Notes: generated by a model from the letters alone, not told the origin. 64,000 nucleotides of DNA from Microbacterium sp. LWO12-1.2 (GCF_040675875.1 NZ_JBEGII010000001.1:1364001-1428000), one strand, 5' to 3'. Numbered from the stretch's first letter, positions 11,232 to 21,076 are shown. Made by a program: numbers and translations.

Positions 11232-11966
11232 TCACGCCGCAGGTGCATCCTCGCGCGCAGGCGCGCGGGGGTACAGCGCGCGAACGACCAACCAGGTCAC
11301 CGCGATCAGCGGCGCGAACAGCGGCAGCCCCATGATCAGCTTCAACGTGCCGAGTGCGGTGACGTCACCGGCCAGATACAGCGGGAACTGCACGGCGAGG
11401 CGTGCGAAGAACAGTGCGGCCCAGGCGATCCCGAGCCAGAAGAATGCCCGGCGCTTGCGCCGGTCTTGCCTCCAGGCGGTGCCCTCCCCCATCAGGAAGC
11501 CTGCGGCCAGACCGATCAGGGACCAGCCGATCAGGGCGGAGACGAGCAATGCCGAGCCGTAGACGGCGTTCGTCACGAGTCCGGGGACGAAGTTGTCTTC
11601 GCCGCGTCCGGTCCACAGTGCCAGTCCGGCAGCGGCGGCAGCGGCGACCAATCCCCCCAGGGCGGCCGACGGCGGGGACTTCTGGATCAGGCGGATGATC
11701 GTGAAGACCGCAGCGAGTCCCACCGAGACCCCGAGCGCGAGGATGAGGGGCTTCGGCTGCAGCGTGAACAGCACCACGAACGCGAGGCTCGGCAGGACGG
11801 ACTCGAGAATTCCGCGCCACCCGCCGATCGCCGACCAGACGACCTTGTGCGTGCGTCCCTCATCTGCGGGATCCAGCCCCGCACGCCGTGCTGCCCCGCC
11901 GAGCGCCGCACCGAAGATCTCGGAAGCGCTCTGCTCTCGTTCGGCGCCGGGCTCGGGAGCGCTCAC
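11232..11966 (-). CDS. DUF3159 family membrane protein
   Basis: A 244-residue integral membrane protein of the actinobacterial DUF3159 family, function unknown. After a polar N-terminus the family stretch KVVWSAIGGWRGILESVLP leads into hydrophobic helices (AFVVLFTLQP, ILALGVSVGLAAVFTIIRLI, ALGGLVAAAAAAGLALW and others; roughly six in all). The central GRGEDNFVPGLVTNAVYG and later FFWLGIAWAALFFARLAVQ are typical of the family. Its GTG overlaps the stop of the DUF3710 gene by 4 bp, so dut, DUF3710 and DUF3159 form one coupled operon. Confidence 0.88.
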   Translation of the reverse strand: MSAPEPGAEREQSASEIFGAALGGAARRAGLDPADEGRTHKVVWSAIGGWRGILESVLPSLAFVVLFTLQPKPLILALGVSVGLAAVFTIIRLIQKSPPSAALGGLVAAAAAAGLALWTGRGEDNFVPGLVTNAVYGSALLVSALIGWSLIGLAAGFLMGEGTAWRQDRRKRRAFFWLGIAWAALFFARLAVQFPLYLAGDVTALGTLKLIMGLPLFAPLIAVTWLVVRALYPRAPAREDAPAA

Positions 11967-12550
11967 GCGGATCCCGGCGTGGCCGGCATCTTCAAGGGGA
12001 TCAGATCGCGCGGAGGCATCGGAGAGCCGCCGCGAACCACGACGATGGAGCGGAACAGGTCCTCGACCTTCTCAGCCGCGTCGGGATCGGACGCCGCCGC
12101 GCCGCCGATCACGCCGCGCAGGAACCAGCGGGGACCGTCGATGCCGATGAACCGCGCCAGACGCAGCCCTGAGCCCTCGCTCGCCGTAGCGGGCACTTCG
12201 GCCAGCAGCTCCTTGCCGAGCGTGCCTTCGCGCTCTTCGACACGGCCGCCCTGGGCCCGCACCTGGTCGCGCAGCTGCACGCGGGTCTCGTCCCACAGCC
12301 CGCCGGACCGCGGAGCGGCGAACGGCTGGACCTGGAGCGATGAGTCGGCGTAGTCGAGGCCGACCGCCACGATGCGCTTGGACTGCTCCTCGACTTCGAG
12401 GCGCAGATTGAGCCCCTCACGCGGAAGGATCTTGATACCGCCGAGGTCGATGTAGGGGCGGACAGGGTTCGCTTCGGAATCGTCGAAGGGGCCCTCGGTC
12501 GCGCGGTTCAGCGGTGCGGACTTCGGGGGGTTGGGGGTGTTGTCAGTCAT
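11963..12550 (-). CDS. DUF3710 domain-containing protein
   Basis: A 195-residue soluble protein of the actinobacterial DUF3710 family, usually found beside dut. Recognisable stretches are NPVRPYIDLGGIKILP, the central VQPFAAPRSGGLWDETR, and FIGIDGPRWFLRGVIGG. The start is ATG at 12550 with AGGGAAG upstream; the frame is open further upstream inside dut but that is not used. It overlaps the end of dut by 8 bp and the following DUF3159 gene by 4 bp. Function is unknown. Confidence 0.9.
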   Translation of the reverse strand: MTDNTPNPPKSAPLNRATEGPFDDSEANPVRPYIDLGGIKILPREGLNLRLEVEEQSKRIVAVGLDYADSSLQVQPFAAPRSGGLWDETRVQLRDQVRAQGGRVEEREGTLGKELLAEVPATASEGSGLRLARFIGIDGPRWFLRGVIGGAAASDPDAAEKVEDLFRSIVVVRGGSPMPPRDLIPLKMPATPGSA

Positions 12551-12995
12551 TGTTCTTCCCTGCCTGATAGCCGGTCGATCCGAATCCGCCTTCGCCGCGC
12601 ACGCTCTCCGGCAGCTCCTCGACCGGGATGAACGTGGCACGTGTCACGGGCATGACGATCAGCTGCGCGATGCGATCGCCGACGGCCACATCGTACGCGC
12701 TATGGATGTCGGTGTTGATCAGACTCACTTTGATCTCGCCGCGATAGCCGGCATCGACGGTCCCTGGCGAGTTGACGATCGAGATGCCGTGCTTCGCCGC
12801 GAGACCACTACGGGGTACCACGAAGGCGGCGTATCCCTCCGGCAGCGCGATGCGTACGCCGGTCGCGACCAACGCCCGTTCACCCGGGGCCAGATGCACG
12901 GCCTCCGCCGCCACCAGGTCGGCGCCGGCGTCGCCCGGGTGGGCGTATCCGGGGACCACAGAGGCGATAATGGGGACATCAACGGAATCGGTCAC
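12543..12995 (-). CDS. dut: Deoxyuridine 5'-triphosphate nucleotidohydrolase (dUTPase)
   Basis: Hydrolyses dUTP to dUMP and pyrophosphate, keeping uracil out of DNA and supplying the dTMP pathway. It has 150 residues, the usual length of the homotrimeric enzyme. The five motifs are present: HPGDAGADL (1), VVPRSGLAAKHGI (2 and start of 3), NSPGTVDAGYRGEIKV (3, with the catalytic Asp), GDRIAQLIV (4) and the C-terminal glycine-rich arm RGEGGFGSTG (5). The GTG start at 12995 is only 3 bp from a divergent ATG, and a TAGCCT box on the minus strand ends 6 nt before it, so the message is probably leaderless. Confidence 0.96.
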   Translation of the reverse strand: MTDSVDVPIIASVVPGYAHPGDAGADLVAAEAVHLAPGERALVATGVRIALPEGYAAFVVPRSGLAAKHGISIVNSPGTVDAGYRGEIKVSLINTDIHSAYDVAVGDRIAQLIVMPVTRATFIPVEELPESVRGEGGFGSTGYQAGKNND

Positions 12996-13007
12996 CCCAT
13001 GAGGCTA
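12966..13007. promoter_or_regulatory. Overlapping divergent promoters of dut and the DUF3093 gene
   Basis: On the plus strand GATAAT (12966-12971) is a good -10 box for the DUF3093 gene and lies inside the dut coding start. On the minus strand TAGCCT (complement of 13002-13007) ends 6 nt before the dut GTG. The two start codons are almost back to back, so the promoters overlap the opposite genes. Seen by inspection only. Confidence 0.4.
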
Positions 13008-13472
13008 ATGCAGAACCCCACGACAGACGCACGTACGCACTATCGCGAACGACTCGCCCCGAGCCTGCGGCTCCTGGTCACCGTCGCCCTGGCGGGGCCG
13101 ATGGTGTCGCTGATCTTCGTCCCCGTCGGATCCACCGTCGCGCTCGTGGTCGGCGCCGCGGTCTCGGCGGTCCTGGTCACCCTCTTCGTCATCGCGACCC
13201 CGGTGGTGTCCGTCGAGGGGTCGGTCCTGCGCGCGGGCCGGGCGCACATCCATACGAAGCACCTCGGAGAGCCCGTCACGCTGACCGCAGAGGAGGCGCG
13301 CGAGGCCAGAGGGCCCGGGCTTCCCGCACGCGGATGGCATCTCATCCGCGGAGGCATCGACGGAGTCGTGGTCGTGCCGAACATCGACCAGGCGGACCCC
13401 GTGGTCAGCTGGACGATCTCCTCGCGGACGCCCGACCGCCTCGCCGCCGCGATCCGCGCGTCCCAGTCCTGA
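12999..13472 (+). CDS. DUF3093 family membrane protein
   Basis: About 157 residues of the actinobacterial DUF3093 family, function unknown. Two adjacent membrane segments (LLVTVALAGPMVSLIFVPVG and STVALVVGAAVSAVLVTLF) are followed by a small cytoplasmic beta-rich domain with VEGSVLRAGRAHI and GWHLIRGGIDGVVVVP, ending in the family-like DPVVSWTISSRTPDRLAAAI. The start may be ATG 12999 or ATG 13008; the second leaves the dut -10 box free. It is divergent from dut and convergent with the DUF4193 gene across a hairpin. Confidence 0.82.
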   Translation: MRLMQNPTTDARTHYRERLAPSLRLLVTVALAGPMVSLIFVPVGSTVALVVGAAVSAVLVTLFVIATPVVSVEGSVLRAGRAHIHTKHLGEPVTLTAEEAREARGPGLPARGWHLIRGGIDGVVVVPNIDQADPVVSWTISSRTPDRLAAAIRASQS

Positions 13473-13522
13473 CGCCCGACCCAGGGACAGCGCGCGCCAC
13501 GCGATCGACGCCGGAAATGACG

Positions 13523-13554
13523 ACGCGCCCCTGACCGGATGGTCGGGGGCGCGT
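13523..13554. terminator. Bidirectional hairpin terminator between DUF3093 and DUF4193 genes
   Basis: Arms 13523-13536 and 13541-13554 (14 nt, one G-T wobble) surround the loop GGAT. The hairpin sits between two convergent genes and can serve both strands. No long T-tract. Confidence 0.7.
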
Positions 13555-13574
13555 TGCGGTTCGCTTGCGCGTGC

Positions 13575-13868
13575 TCAGGCAGCGCACTCCTTGCAGATGG
13601 GGCCGGAAGCGTCTTCGTGGTCGAGCTGCGAGCGGTGCTTCACGAGGAAGCAACTCATGCAGGTGAACTCGTCCTGCTGCGCGGGCAGCACGACGACATC
13701 AAGCTCGAGGTCGGACAGATCGGCACCCGGGAGGTCGAAGCTCGACGGGTTGTCGGAATCCTCGTCCCCGCTTGAGCCGGAGAGCTTGTCCGGCACACGC
13801 TCCTTGAGCGCTTCGATCGACTCGGAGTCGTCTTCACTCTTTCGGGGAGCGTCGTAATCGGTTGCCAT
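13575..13868 (-). CDS. DUF4193 domain-containing small zinc-ribbon-like protein
   Basis: A 97-residue acidic protein of the actinobacterial DUF4193 family, function unknown. The family start MATDYDAPRK is followed by an acidic, disordered middle. The C-terminus carries a four-cysteine ribbon: FTCMSCFLVKHRSQL and later GPICKECAA, two CxxC knuckles likely to bind zinc. The ATG at 13868 has GTGGAG 9-12 nt upstream; a further Met seven codons upstream (13889) is less likely. It is divergent from sepH with about 200 bp between. Confidence 0.88.
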   Translation of the reverse strand: MATDYDAPRKSEDDSESIEALKERVPDKLSGSSGDEDSDNPSSFDLPGADLSDLELDVVVLPAQQDEFTCMSCFLVKHRSQLDHEDASGPICKECAA

Positions 13869-14066
13869 GCGGTAGATCTCCACTTTCATGGTGCGAGTGG
13901 GTGGTTCGCCGTCGGGTATTCGGCGGCCATAGTTTGCACGACCTCAGAGCAATAAGCAAATGCCGGGGTGTGCGACAGAGCAAACTCGCGGCACGCCCAG
14001 AGTATTCCCGGCTGTGACGGCAGTCGCATGACACCATGAACGCACACCCATCAGAGGGGCATTCGC

Positions 14067-15116
14067 ATGGAAAACGTCACCATCGTCGGCACAGAATCAG
14101 GAGTCCTCGTACTCGCGACCGAGTCGGGCGAGCGGTTCGCGCTGCCCATCGACGATGTCCTGCAGCGGGAGATCCGTCGCGCCACCCGCCAGGCCGAGCC
14201 GACCGCACAGCGCCTGGCCGCCAGCCCTCGTGACATCCAGGCGCAGATCCGTGCCGGACTCACCGCCGTCGAGGTCTCCGAACTGCTCGGCATCAGCGTC
14301 GACGATGTCGCCCGCTTCGAGGGCCCGGTCCTCGCGGAGCGCGAGCACGTCATCGGCCAGGCACTGGCCGTCCCCGTGCTGATCGGCAGCGAGGTCGAGC
14401 CCGACGCGCAACCGACCTTCGGAGCCGCGGTTCGCGCCAAGCTCGCCGACGTCGAAGCCTCGGAGGAACGCTGGGCGAGCTGGAAGGACGAGACCGGGTG
14501 GATCGTCAAGCTCGAGTTCACCGCCAGCGACGTCGAGCATGACGCCAGGTGGAGCTTCGACCCGCGCCGCAGCGCGCTGTCTCCACTCAACGCCGACGCC
14601 ACACAGCTCTCCCGACAGGGCTCGCTCCCCGAGGGTCTCATCCCCCGCCTCCGCGCAGTCGATGCGGAGCGCGCAGGGTCGCCCTACAAGGATGAGAGCC
14701 GATTCGACTCCGGCGCCTTCGGGCCCCGCCTGCTGCCGACCCCCGAGGCCGACATCGAGGAGCCGTCGCTTCCGGAGAGGTCCAACGCCGCAGCGCAGGA
14801 GGCTGCGACCAAACGTGCGCCCGAGTCATCCACGACGAGTCCGGAGACCGCCGATCTGCTCGAAGCGCTCCGCCGCCGCCGAGGTCAGCGGGAGACCGCT
14901 CCACTGATCGACGATGTCGAGGATCAGCACTCCGAGCCGAATCCGATCGCCCTGTTCGACGCAGCCTTCGAGCCGGAGACGGACGAGCCGGAGCCGACCA
15001 AGACAGAGCCGCCGACCAACTCGAGCGAATCGTCCGACAGCGGCGCCCGCCGACGTCGCCGCAACGCCATGCCTTCGTGGGATGAGATCGTGTTCGGAGC
15101 ACGCACCGACGAGTGA
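14067..15116 (+). CDS. sepH: Cell division protein SepH
   Basis: An actinobacterial FtsZ regulator known to stimulate FtsZ assembly during septation. It has 349 residues. The N-terminal DUF3071 domain (about residues 1-165) includes LPIDDVLQREIRRA and a helix-turn-helix-like stretch, SPRDIQAQIRAGLTAVEV. It is followed by WKDETGWIVKLEFTASDVEH and WSFDPRRSALSPLN, both family signatures. A long acidic, low-complexity linker then leads to the conserved C-terminal RRRRNAMPSWDEIVFG. The ATG has AGAGGGG upstream. It lies next to dut, parC and parE, as in related actinobacteria. Confidence 0.94.
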   Translation: MENVTIVGTESGVLVLATESGERFALPIDDVLQREIRRATRQAEPTAQRLAASPRDIQAQIRAGLTAVEVSELLGISVDDVARFEGPVLAEREHVIGQALAVPVLIGSEVEPDAQPTFGAAVRAKLADVEASEERWASWKDETGWIVKLEFTASDVEHDARWSFDPRRSALSPLNADATQLSRQGSLPEGLIPRLRAVDAERAGSPYKDESRFDSGAFGPRLLPTPEADIEEPSLPERSNAAAQEAATKRAPESSTTSPETADLLEALRRRRGQRETAPLIDDVEDQHSEPNPIALFDAAFEPETDEPEPTKTEPPTNSSESSDSGARRRRRNAMPSWDEIVFGARTDE

Positions 15117-15140
15117 CGACGGTGCCGGCGCCACCTGCGA

Positions 15141-16262
15141 TCAGCGGGAGAAGGCGCCGAGTCTGAGCAACGGAACGGTTCGCTCCTCTGCGGTCAGCCC
15201 GCCGTGCTGACCGATCATGCCGCGACCACGCTGGTCGGCCGCCGTTCCGTCGTATACCGCCCACACACCGCGAGCGATGACGAGAAGGTCCCCGATCCGG
15301 GAACGCGCGTCATCAGTGACGAGCGGTCCGAAGAGTCCGGCGGTGATCGCCTCGTCGCGCGTGAGTACATCGGCGATGCCGTCGAGGTCCGCACGCCAAC
15401 GGGCGAGAACGTCTTCGGCCACGGCATCCGGCTCGAGATGAACGTGCAGCATCCGCGGCTCTCCCCCGACATGGCGGACACCGGACAGATGCGAGCTCTC
15501 GAGCACGGCCTGGCGCCGCGAAGGCACGTCGACCATGCCGTGATCAGAGGTGACGAGTACACCGACCCCTGAGGGGACCCGCACCGCGAGCGCGGCATCG
15601 ATATCCTCGAGCGCCGCCACCCACTCGGCGGACGCCACCCCGTGCTTGTGCCCTGCCTTGTCGACCTCAGGGAGGTAGCAGTAGACGAGGGCTCCGGGAT
15701 TCTGCTCGGCCAGTCCGTAGGCGGCCTCCACCCGCTCGGCAGGCGTGTTCGCCGCCACGAACTCGGCGCCGCGCAGAGTGGCTCGGGTGAATCCGCTGTG
15801 CTCATATGCGGCGACTCCGACGGCGAACGACGGTCTCGCCGCGGTGACGGCCTGCTCGAAGATGGTCGGCACCGGCTGCCAGGTGAGCGGGTCGAGTCCC
15901 TCCGATTCCCACCCGGTGAGCTGATTCACCAGCACATCGCGCCGGGCATCGAGAACCCGATAACCGACCAGACCGTGCTCGCCCGGCCATACCCCGGTGA
16001 GGATGCTCGTCAATGCGGCAGCCGTGGTCGAAGGGAAGACCGATTGCGCAGTGTCGCGCTTCGTCATCCCGGCCGTCAGCGATCTGGCATGGCCGGTGTG
16101 GCCGCGGAGACTGATGGCGCCGAGCCCGTCGATCACCACGAGAATGACGGACTGCGCGGGAGGGAGTGCAGCAGACTCACCGCGCAAGGACGCGAAGAGG
16201 TCGCCCGCCACCCCGACGATGCTCCGGGCTGACGGCGACTCGGACGGTAGCATGAGGGACAT
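15141..16262 (-). CDS. Alkaline phosphatase superfamily nucleotide pyrophosphatase/phosphodiesterase
   Basis: A 373-residue metalloenzyme of the type I phosphodiesterase / nucleotide pyrophosphatase group. Metal and nucleophile residues are visible: VILVVIDGLG (first metal Asp), SVFPSTTAAALTSILTG (nucleophile Thr), YLPEVDKAGHKHG (second-site Asp and His), and VTSDHGMVDV plus GMIGQHGGLT (remaining Asp/His ligands). There is no signal peptide, so a cytoplasmic role is likely; the substrate is unknown. The start is ATG 16262 with another Met at 16253. It is convergent with sepH (24 bp) and divergent from parC, a conserved actinobacterial neighbourhood. Confidence 0.88.
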   Translation of the reverse strand: MSLMLPSESPSARSIVGVAGDLFASLRGESAALPPAQSVILVVIDGLGAISLRGHTGHARSLTAGMTKRDTAQSVFPSTTAAALTSILTGVWPGEHGLVGYRVLDARRDVLVNQLTGWESEGLDPLTWQPVPTIFEQAVTAARPSFAVGVAAYEHSGFTRATLRGAEFVAANTPAERVEAAYGLAEQNPGALVYCYLPEVDKAGHKHGVASAEWVAALEDIDAALAVRVPSGVGVLVTSDHGMVDVPSRRQAVLESSHLSGVRHVGGEPRMLHVHLEPDAVAEDVLARWRADLDGIADVLTRDEAITAGLFGPLVTDDARSRIGDLLVIARGVWAVYDGTAADQRGRGMIGQHGGLTAEERTVPLLRLGAFSR

Positions 16263-16306
16263 CCGAGCCAGTCTGACACAGGCTCCCGCACGCCCTCAGG
16301 AAGCCC

Positions 16307-18748
16307 ATGCCGAAAACTCCGCCGCCCGAGCCCGTCGAGGAGCGCATCCAGGACATCGACCTGTCCGCCGAGATGCAGGGCTCGTTCCTCGAGTACGCGT
16401 ATTCGGTGATCTACTCGCGCGCACTGCCCGACGCACGCGATGGCCTCAAGCCGGTGCAGCGACGCATCCTCTACCAGATGGCGGAGATGGGTCTTCGGCC
16501 CGACCGCGGTCATGTGAAGAGCGCCCGCGTCGTCGGTGAGGTGATGGGAAAGCTCCACCCCCACGGCGACACCGCCATCTATGACGCTCTCGTGCGTCTG
16601 GCGCAGGAGTGGGCGCTGCGCGTGCCCCTGGTCGACGGCCACGGCAACTTCGGGTCGCTCGACGACGGCCCCGCTGCCGCGCGATACACCGAGGCCCGCC
16701 TCGCGGCCGCTGCGCTCGCACTGACGGAGAACCTCGACGAGGACGTCGTCGACTTCATCCCGAACTACGACGGGCAGTTCCAGCAGCCTGCCGTGCTGCC
16801 CGCCGCGTTCCCGAACCTGCTCGTCAACGGCGCGAGCGGAATCGCCGTCGGCATGGCGACCAACATGGCGCCGCACAATCTCATCGAGGTCGTCGCCGCT
16901 GCCACACACCTGCTCGAGAACCCGGACGCGACCACAGAAGACCTCATGGAGTTCGTGCCGGGCCCGGACTTCCCGGCCGGCGGCGTGATCATGGGCCTCG
17001 ACGGAGTCAAGGACGCCTACGCCAACGGTCGCGGCGCCCTCAAGGTGCGCGGCAAGGTCTCGATCGAGCCGCTCGGACCACGCCGCACCGGGATCGTGGT
17101 CTCCGAGCTGCCGTACATGGTCGGTCCCGAACGCCTGATCGAGAAGATCCGTGACGCGGTGCAGTCCAAGAAGCTCCAGGGCATCAGCGACGTCACCGAT
17201 CTCACGGACCGCAATCACGGACTGCGCGTCGCGATCGGAATCAAGACCGGCTTCGACCCGAACGCCGTGCTGGAGCAGCTGTACCGGCTGACACCGCTGG
17301 AGGACTCCTTCAGCATCAACAACGTCGCCCTTGTCGACGGCCAGCCCCGCACGCTGGGCCTCAAGGAGATGCTGAGCGTCTACGTGGCGCACCGCCTCGA
17401 GGTCATCACTCGCCGCAGCCGGTACCGCCTCGCCCGGCGCGAGGAGCGCCTGCATCTCGTCGAGGGACTGCTCATCGCGATCCTCGACATCGACGAGGTC
17501 ATCCAGGTCATCCGCTCCTCGGACGACTCCGAACAGGCGCGCTCGCGCCTGCGCTCCGTCTTCGATCTCAGCGAGCTGCAGGCCGAGTACATCCTCGAGC
17601 TGCGCCTGCGCCGCCTGACGAAGTTCTCACGGATCGAGCTCGAGGCGGAGCGCGATGCCCTGCAGGCCGAGATCGCCGCACTCCGTGAACTGCTCGGCAG
17701 TCCGGTGCTGCTCCGCGCCGCGGTCGCCACCGAACTCGACGCCGCCGCCGACGCCTACGGCACCCCGCGTCGCACGCTGCTGATGAACGCTGCGCCGCCC
17801 AAGCCGCGCGCAACGAAGGGCGCCGTCGATCTGCAGATCGCCGATGCCCCGACCGTGCTCGTCCTCTCCACCACAGGACGCGCCGTACGCGTCGATCTGA
17901 GCGAGGCGCAGGAACTCACGGTTCCTGCACGCCGCAGCAAGCACGATGCGATCCTGACGACGCTCGAGGTCACGGTCCGTGCCGAGCTAGGAGCACTCAC
18001 GAGTGCGGGCCGTGTCGTTCGCTTCTCCCCGGTCGACCTGCCTTCCGTCCCATCGACCTCGGTGCAGCTCGCCGCGGGCACGCCGCTCAAGGACTATCTG
18101 GGCATCACGACACGAGGCGAACGGATCCTCGGCTTCGTGCGTTTCGACAGCGACACCCCGATCGCGCTCGGTACCGCCCAGGGAACCGTGAAGAGGATCG
18201 TCCCCTCCGCCATCCCCGTGCGCCCCGAGATCGAGGTCATCGCGATGAAGCACGGCGACTCCGTCGTCGGAGCGGCAGAGGCGCCGGACGACGCCGAACT
18301 CGTGTTCGTCACGACCGACGCGCAGCTTCTCCACTTCTCCGCCTCCACGGTTCGCCCGCAAGGTGCTCCCGCAGGCGGCATGGCCGGTATCAAGCTCGGG
18401 TCGGGCGCCGCCGTGCTGTTCTTCGGAGCGGTGGAGGCAGACGCAGATGCCGTGGTCGCAACCGTCTCCGGCACCGAGGGCATCCTCCCCGGCACCGAGC
18501 CGGGTCGCGCCAAGGTCACCGCCTTCTCGGAGTATCCGGCGAAGGGGCGTGCCACGGGCGGAGTGCGCGCACACGCCTTCCTGAAGGGCGAGGATCGCCT
18601 CACGGTCGCGTGGGTCGGCCCGAACCCGGCACAGGCTGTCGACCCGACAGGGGCCGTCCGCAAGCTCCCTGAGCCCGGCGCACGCCGCGACGCCTCCGGT
18701 CAGCCGATCGACGGCGTGATCGGCAGCATCGGCCGCACCATCGTCTGA
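16307..18748 (+). CDS. parC: DNA topoisomerase IV subunit A
   Basis: The DNA-breaking and rejoining subunit of the second type IIA topoisomerase, decatenating chromosomes with ParE. It has 813 residues. The quinolone-determining region reads [19 protein letters not shown]; the catalytic tyrosine is in ARYTEARL (about residue 127). The tower and coiled coil follow ([20 protein letters not shown]). The C-terminal pinwheel contains GA/R-rich blades and a degenerate GyrA-box-like stretch rather than the canonical QRRGGKG box, which favours ParC over GyrA. Thr occupies the position equivalent to E. coli GyrA Ser83. parE lies convergently just downstream. Confidence 0.9.
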   Translation: MPKTPPPEPVEERIQDIDLSAEMQGSFLEYAYSVIYSRALPDARDGLKPVQRRILYQMAEMGLRPDRGHVKSARVVGEVMGKLHPHGDTAIYDALVRLAQEWALRVPLVDGHGNFGSLDDGPAAARYTEARLAAAALALTENLDEDVVDFIPNYDGQFQQPAVLPAAFPNLLVNGASGIAVGMATNMAPHNLIEVVAAATHLLENPDATTEDLMEFVPGPDFPAGGVIMGLDGVKDAYANGRGALKVRGKVSIEPLGPRRTGIVVSELPYMVGPERLIEKIRDAVQSKKLQGISDVTDLTDRNHGLRVAIGIKTGFDPNAVLEQLYRLTPLEDSFSINNVALVDGQPRTLGLKEMLSVYVAHRLEVITRRSRYRLARREERLHLVEGLLIAILDIDEVIQVIRSSDDSEQARSRLRSVFDLSELQAEYILELRLRRLTKFSRIELEAERDALQAEIAALRELLGSPVLLRAAVATELDAAADAYGTPRRTLLMNAAPPKPRATKGAVDLQIADAPTVLVLSTTGRAVRVDLSEAQELTVPARRSKHDAILTTLEVTVRAELGALTSAGRVVRFSPVDLPSVPSTSVQLAAGTPLKDYLGITTRGERILGFVRFDSDTPIALGTAQGTVKRIVPSAIPVRPEIEVIAMKHGDSVVGAAEAPDDAELVFVTTDAQLLHFSASTVRPQGAPAGGMAGIKLGSGAAVLFFGAVEADADAVVATVSGTEGILPGTEPGRAKVTAFSEYPAKGRATGGVRAHAFLKGEDRLTVAWVGPNPAQAVDPTGAVRKLPEPGARRDASGQPIDGVIGSIGRTIV

Positions 18749-18757
18749 CTTCGCAAA

Positions 18758-18798
18758 GAGGTGGGCTTCCCTCGGACTCGCCGAGGAAAGCCCACCTC
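18758..18798. terminator. Bidirectional terminator between convergent parC and parE
   Basis: Arms 18758-18775 and 18781-18798 (18 nt, one internal mismatch) flank the loop ACTCG. The hairpin is centred between the two stop codons and has purine-rich flanks on both sides. Confidence 0.8.
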
Positions 18799-18816
18799 CT
18801 CTGCTGAGGACGACGC

Positions 18817-20895
18817 TCAGGCGTCGATGGACTCGCGGGACAGACGGTCGGACGAGTCGATGATGAACTCGCGACGCGGAGCGACCTCGTTACCCATCAG
18901 CAGTTCGAAGACTCGACCGGCAGCTTCGGCGTCTTCCATGCGCACGCGTCGCAGCAGTCGTCCTGAGCGGTCCATCGTGGTCGTCGCGAGCTGCTCGGCA
19001 TCCATCTCGCCGAGACCCTTGTAGCGCTGGATCGGCTCGTGCCAGCGCTTGCCTGCCTTGCGGAGCTTGGTGAGCAGCGCGTGCATCTCCTGCTCGCTGT
19101 ACGTGTAGATCGTCTCGTTCGGCTTCGAGCCGGGGTTCATCACGATCACCCGGTGCAGCGGAGGAACGGCGGCGAACACGCGGCCGTGCTCGATCAGCGG
19201 ACGCATGTAACGGAAGAACAGGGTGAGGAGCAGCGTGCGGATGTGGGCGCCGTCGACGTCGGCGTCGCTCATCAGGATCACCTTGCCGTACCGGGCCGCA
19301 TCGATGTCGAACGAGCGGCCGGACCCGGCGCCGATCACCTGGATGATCGAGGCGCATTCGGCGTTCGACAGCATGTCGCCGATCGACGCCTTCTGCACGT
19401 TGAGGATCTTGCCTCGGATGGGCAGCAGCGCCTGGAACTCGCTGTTGCGCGCGTTCTTCGCGGTGCCGAGCGCCGAGTCTCCCTCGACGATGAACAGCTC
19501 GCTGCGCTCCACCTCGTTCGTGCGGCAGTCGACGAGCTTCGTGGGAAGTGTGGACGACTCGAGCGCGTTCTTCCGGCGCTGGGTCTCCTTGTGCGCACGA
19601 GCCGAGACACGAGCCTTCATCTCCGCGACGATCTTGTCGAGCAGCTGCGTGGCCTGGTTCTTGTCGTCGCGTTTGGTCGAGCTGAAGCGCAGCCCGAGAT
19701 CCTTGCGGATGACCTGGGCGACGATCTGGCGCACCGCCGGCGTGCCGAGCACTTCCTTGGTCTGGCCCTCGAACTGCGGTTCGGGGACGTTCACGGTGAG
19801 CACGGCGGTGAGCCCGGCGAGAACGTCGTCCTTCTCGAGCTTGTCGTTTCCGACCTTCAGGCGACGCGCGTTCTGCTCGACCTGCGCGCGCAGAACCTTG
19901 AGCATCTCCTGCTCGAAACCCTGCTGGTGTGTTCCACCTTTGGGGGTCGCGATGATGTTGACGAAGGAGCGCATGGTCGTCTCGTAGCCGGTCCCCCAAC
20001 GCAGGGCGATATCGACCTGGCAGACGCGCTCGACCTCGGTGGCGATCATGTGCCCGTCGGCCTGCAGGACCGGGACGGTCTCCTTGAAGGTGCCCTCGCC
20101 CTGGATGCGCCAGCTATCGGTCACGGGCGGGTCGTTCGCGAGGTAGTCGACGAACTCGGAGATGCCGCCTTCATAGCGGTACGAGGTCTCGATCGACTCC
20201 TCCGCACGGTTGTCACGGATGACTATCTCGAGCCCGGGCACGAGGAAAGCAGTCTGACGTGCACGGTTCTCGAGCTCGCCGAGCTGGAACGCGGCATCCT
20301 TCGTGAAGATCTGCCGATCGGCCCAGTAGCGCACCCGCGTTCCGGTCACACCCCGCGGCGCCTTGCCGGCGACCCGGAGCTCGCTGCCGTCCTCGAAGGG
20401 CGTGAAGGGCGCATCAGGGCGCTTCTCCCCCGAATCGGCGAAGCGGCCGGGCTCCCCACGGTGGAAGGACATCGCGTAGGTCTTGCCGCCGCGGTCGACC
20501 TCGACGTCGAGACGCTCGGAGAGGGCGTTCACGACGGAGGCACCCACACCGTGCAGTCCACCGGATGCGGCGTAGGACCCGCCACCGAACTTTCCACCGG
20601 CGTGCAGCTTGGTGAACACCACCTCGACACCGGTCAGCCCGGTACGCGGTTCGACGTCGACGGGGATGCCGCGACCGAGGTCGTGCACCTCCACGCTGCC
20701 GTCAGAGTGCAGGATGATGTCGATCTTCTTGCCGTTGCCGGCGACCGCCTCGTCGACGGCGTTATCGATGATCTCCCAGAGGCAGTGCATGAGCCCGGGC
20801 GATCCGTTCGACCCGATGTACATACCGGGGCGCTTGCGGACCGCTTCGAGTCCTTCGAGCACCTGGAGATGATGGGCGGAATACTCGGCGGTCAC
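18817..20895 (-). CDS. parE: DNA topoisomerase IV subunit B
   Basis: The ATPase subunit of the type IIA topoisomerase, partner of ParC. It has 692 residues. The GHKL domain opens with LEGLEAVRKRPGMYIG and has EIIDNAVDEAVAG (Mg-binding Asn) and SGGLHGVGASVVNALS. The Toprim domain has EGDSALGTAKNARNSEFQA and the metal motif SDADVDGAHIRTLLL. Length and lack of an insert fit ParE/GyrB of the short type. The start is GTG at 20895; TAGACT on the minus strand ends 8 nt upstream, suggesting a leaderless message. The frame is open further upstream, but that stretch is unlike the family. gyrB is the alternative name. Confidence 0.92.
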   Translation of the reverse strand: MTAEYSAHHLQVLEGLEAVRKRPGMYIGSNGSPGLMHCLWEIIDNAVDEAVAGNGKKIDIILHSDGSVEVHDLGRGIPVDVEPRTGLTGVEVVFTKLHAGGKFGGGSYAASGGLHGVGASVVNALSERLDVEVDRGGKTYAMSFHRGEPGRFADSGEKRPDAPFTPFEDGSELRVAGKAPRGVTGTRVRYWADRQIFTKDAAFQLGELENRARQTAFLVPGLEIVIRDNRAEESIETSYRYEGGISEFVDYLANDPPVTDSWRIQGEGTFKETVPVLQADGHMIATEVERVCQVDIALRWGTGYETTMRSFVNIIATPKGGTHQQGFEQEMLKVLRAQVEQNARRLKVGNDKLEKDDVLAGLTAVLTVNVPEPQFEGQTKEVLGTPAVRQIVAQVIRKDLGLRFSSTKRDDKNQATQLLDKIVAEMKARVSARAHKETQRRKNALESSTLPTKLVDCRTNEVERSELFIVEGDSALGTAKNARNSEFQALLPIRGKILNVQKASIGDMLSNAECASIIQVIGAGSGRSFDIDAARYGKVILMSDADVDGAHIRTLLLTLFFRYMRPLIEHGRVFAAVPPLHRVIVMNPGSKPNETIYTYSEQEMHALLTKLRKAGKRWHEPIQRYKGLGEMDAEQLATTTMDRSGRLLRRVRMEDAEAAGRVFELLMGNEVAPRREFIIDSSDRLSRESIDA

Positions 20896-21076
20896 AATGT
20901 CCGAGTCTATTCTCGTGCGGCCTCCGCACCCCGCAGACACTCCCCGAGAACCCCCCATCGAGTCGCATCCCGTACGCGCTGAGCGAAACACGCCGTGATC
21001 CGGGCATGTGCCCAGCATCCGCGTGGTTGTATTGAGCACGCTCCACAGCGAACCCGACACCCGAGGAGGCACCGAG

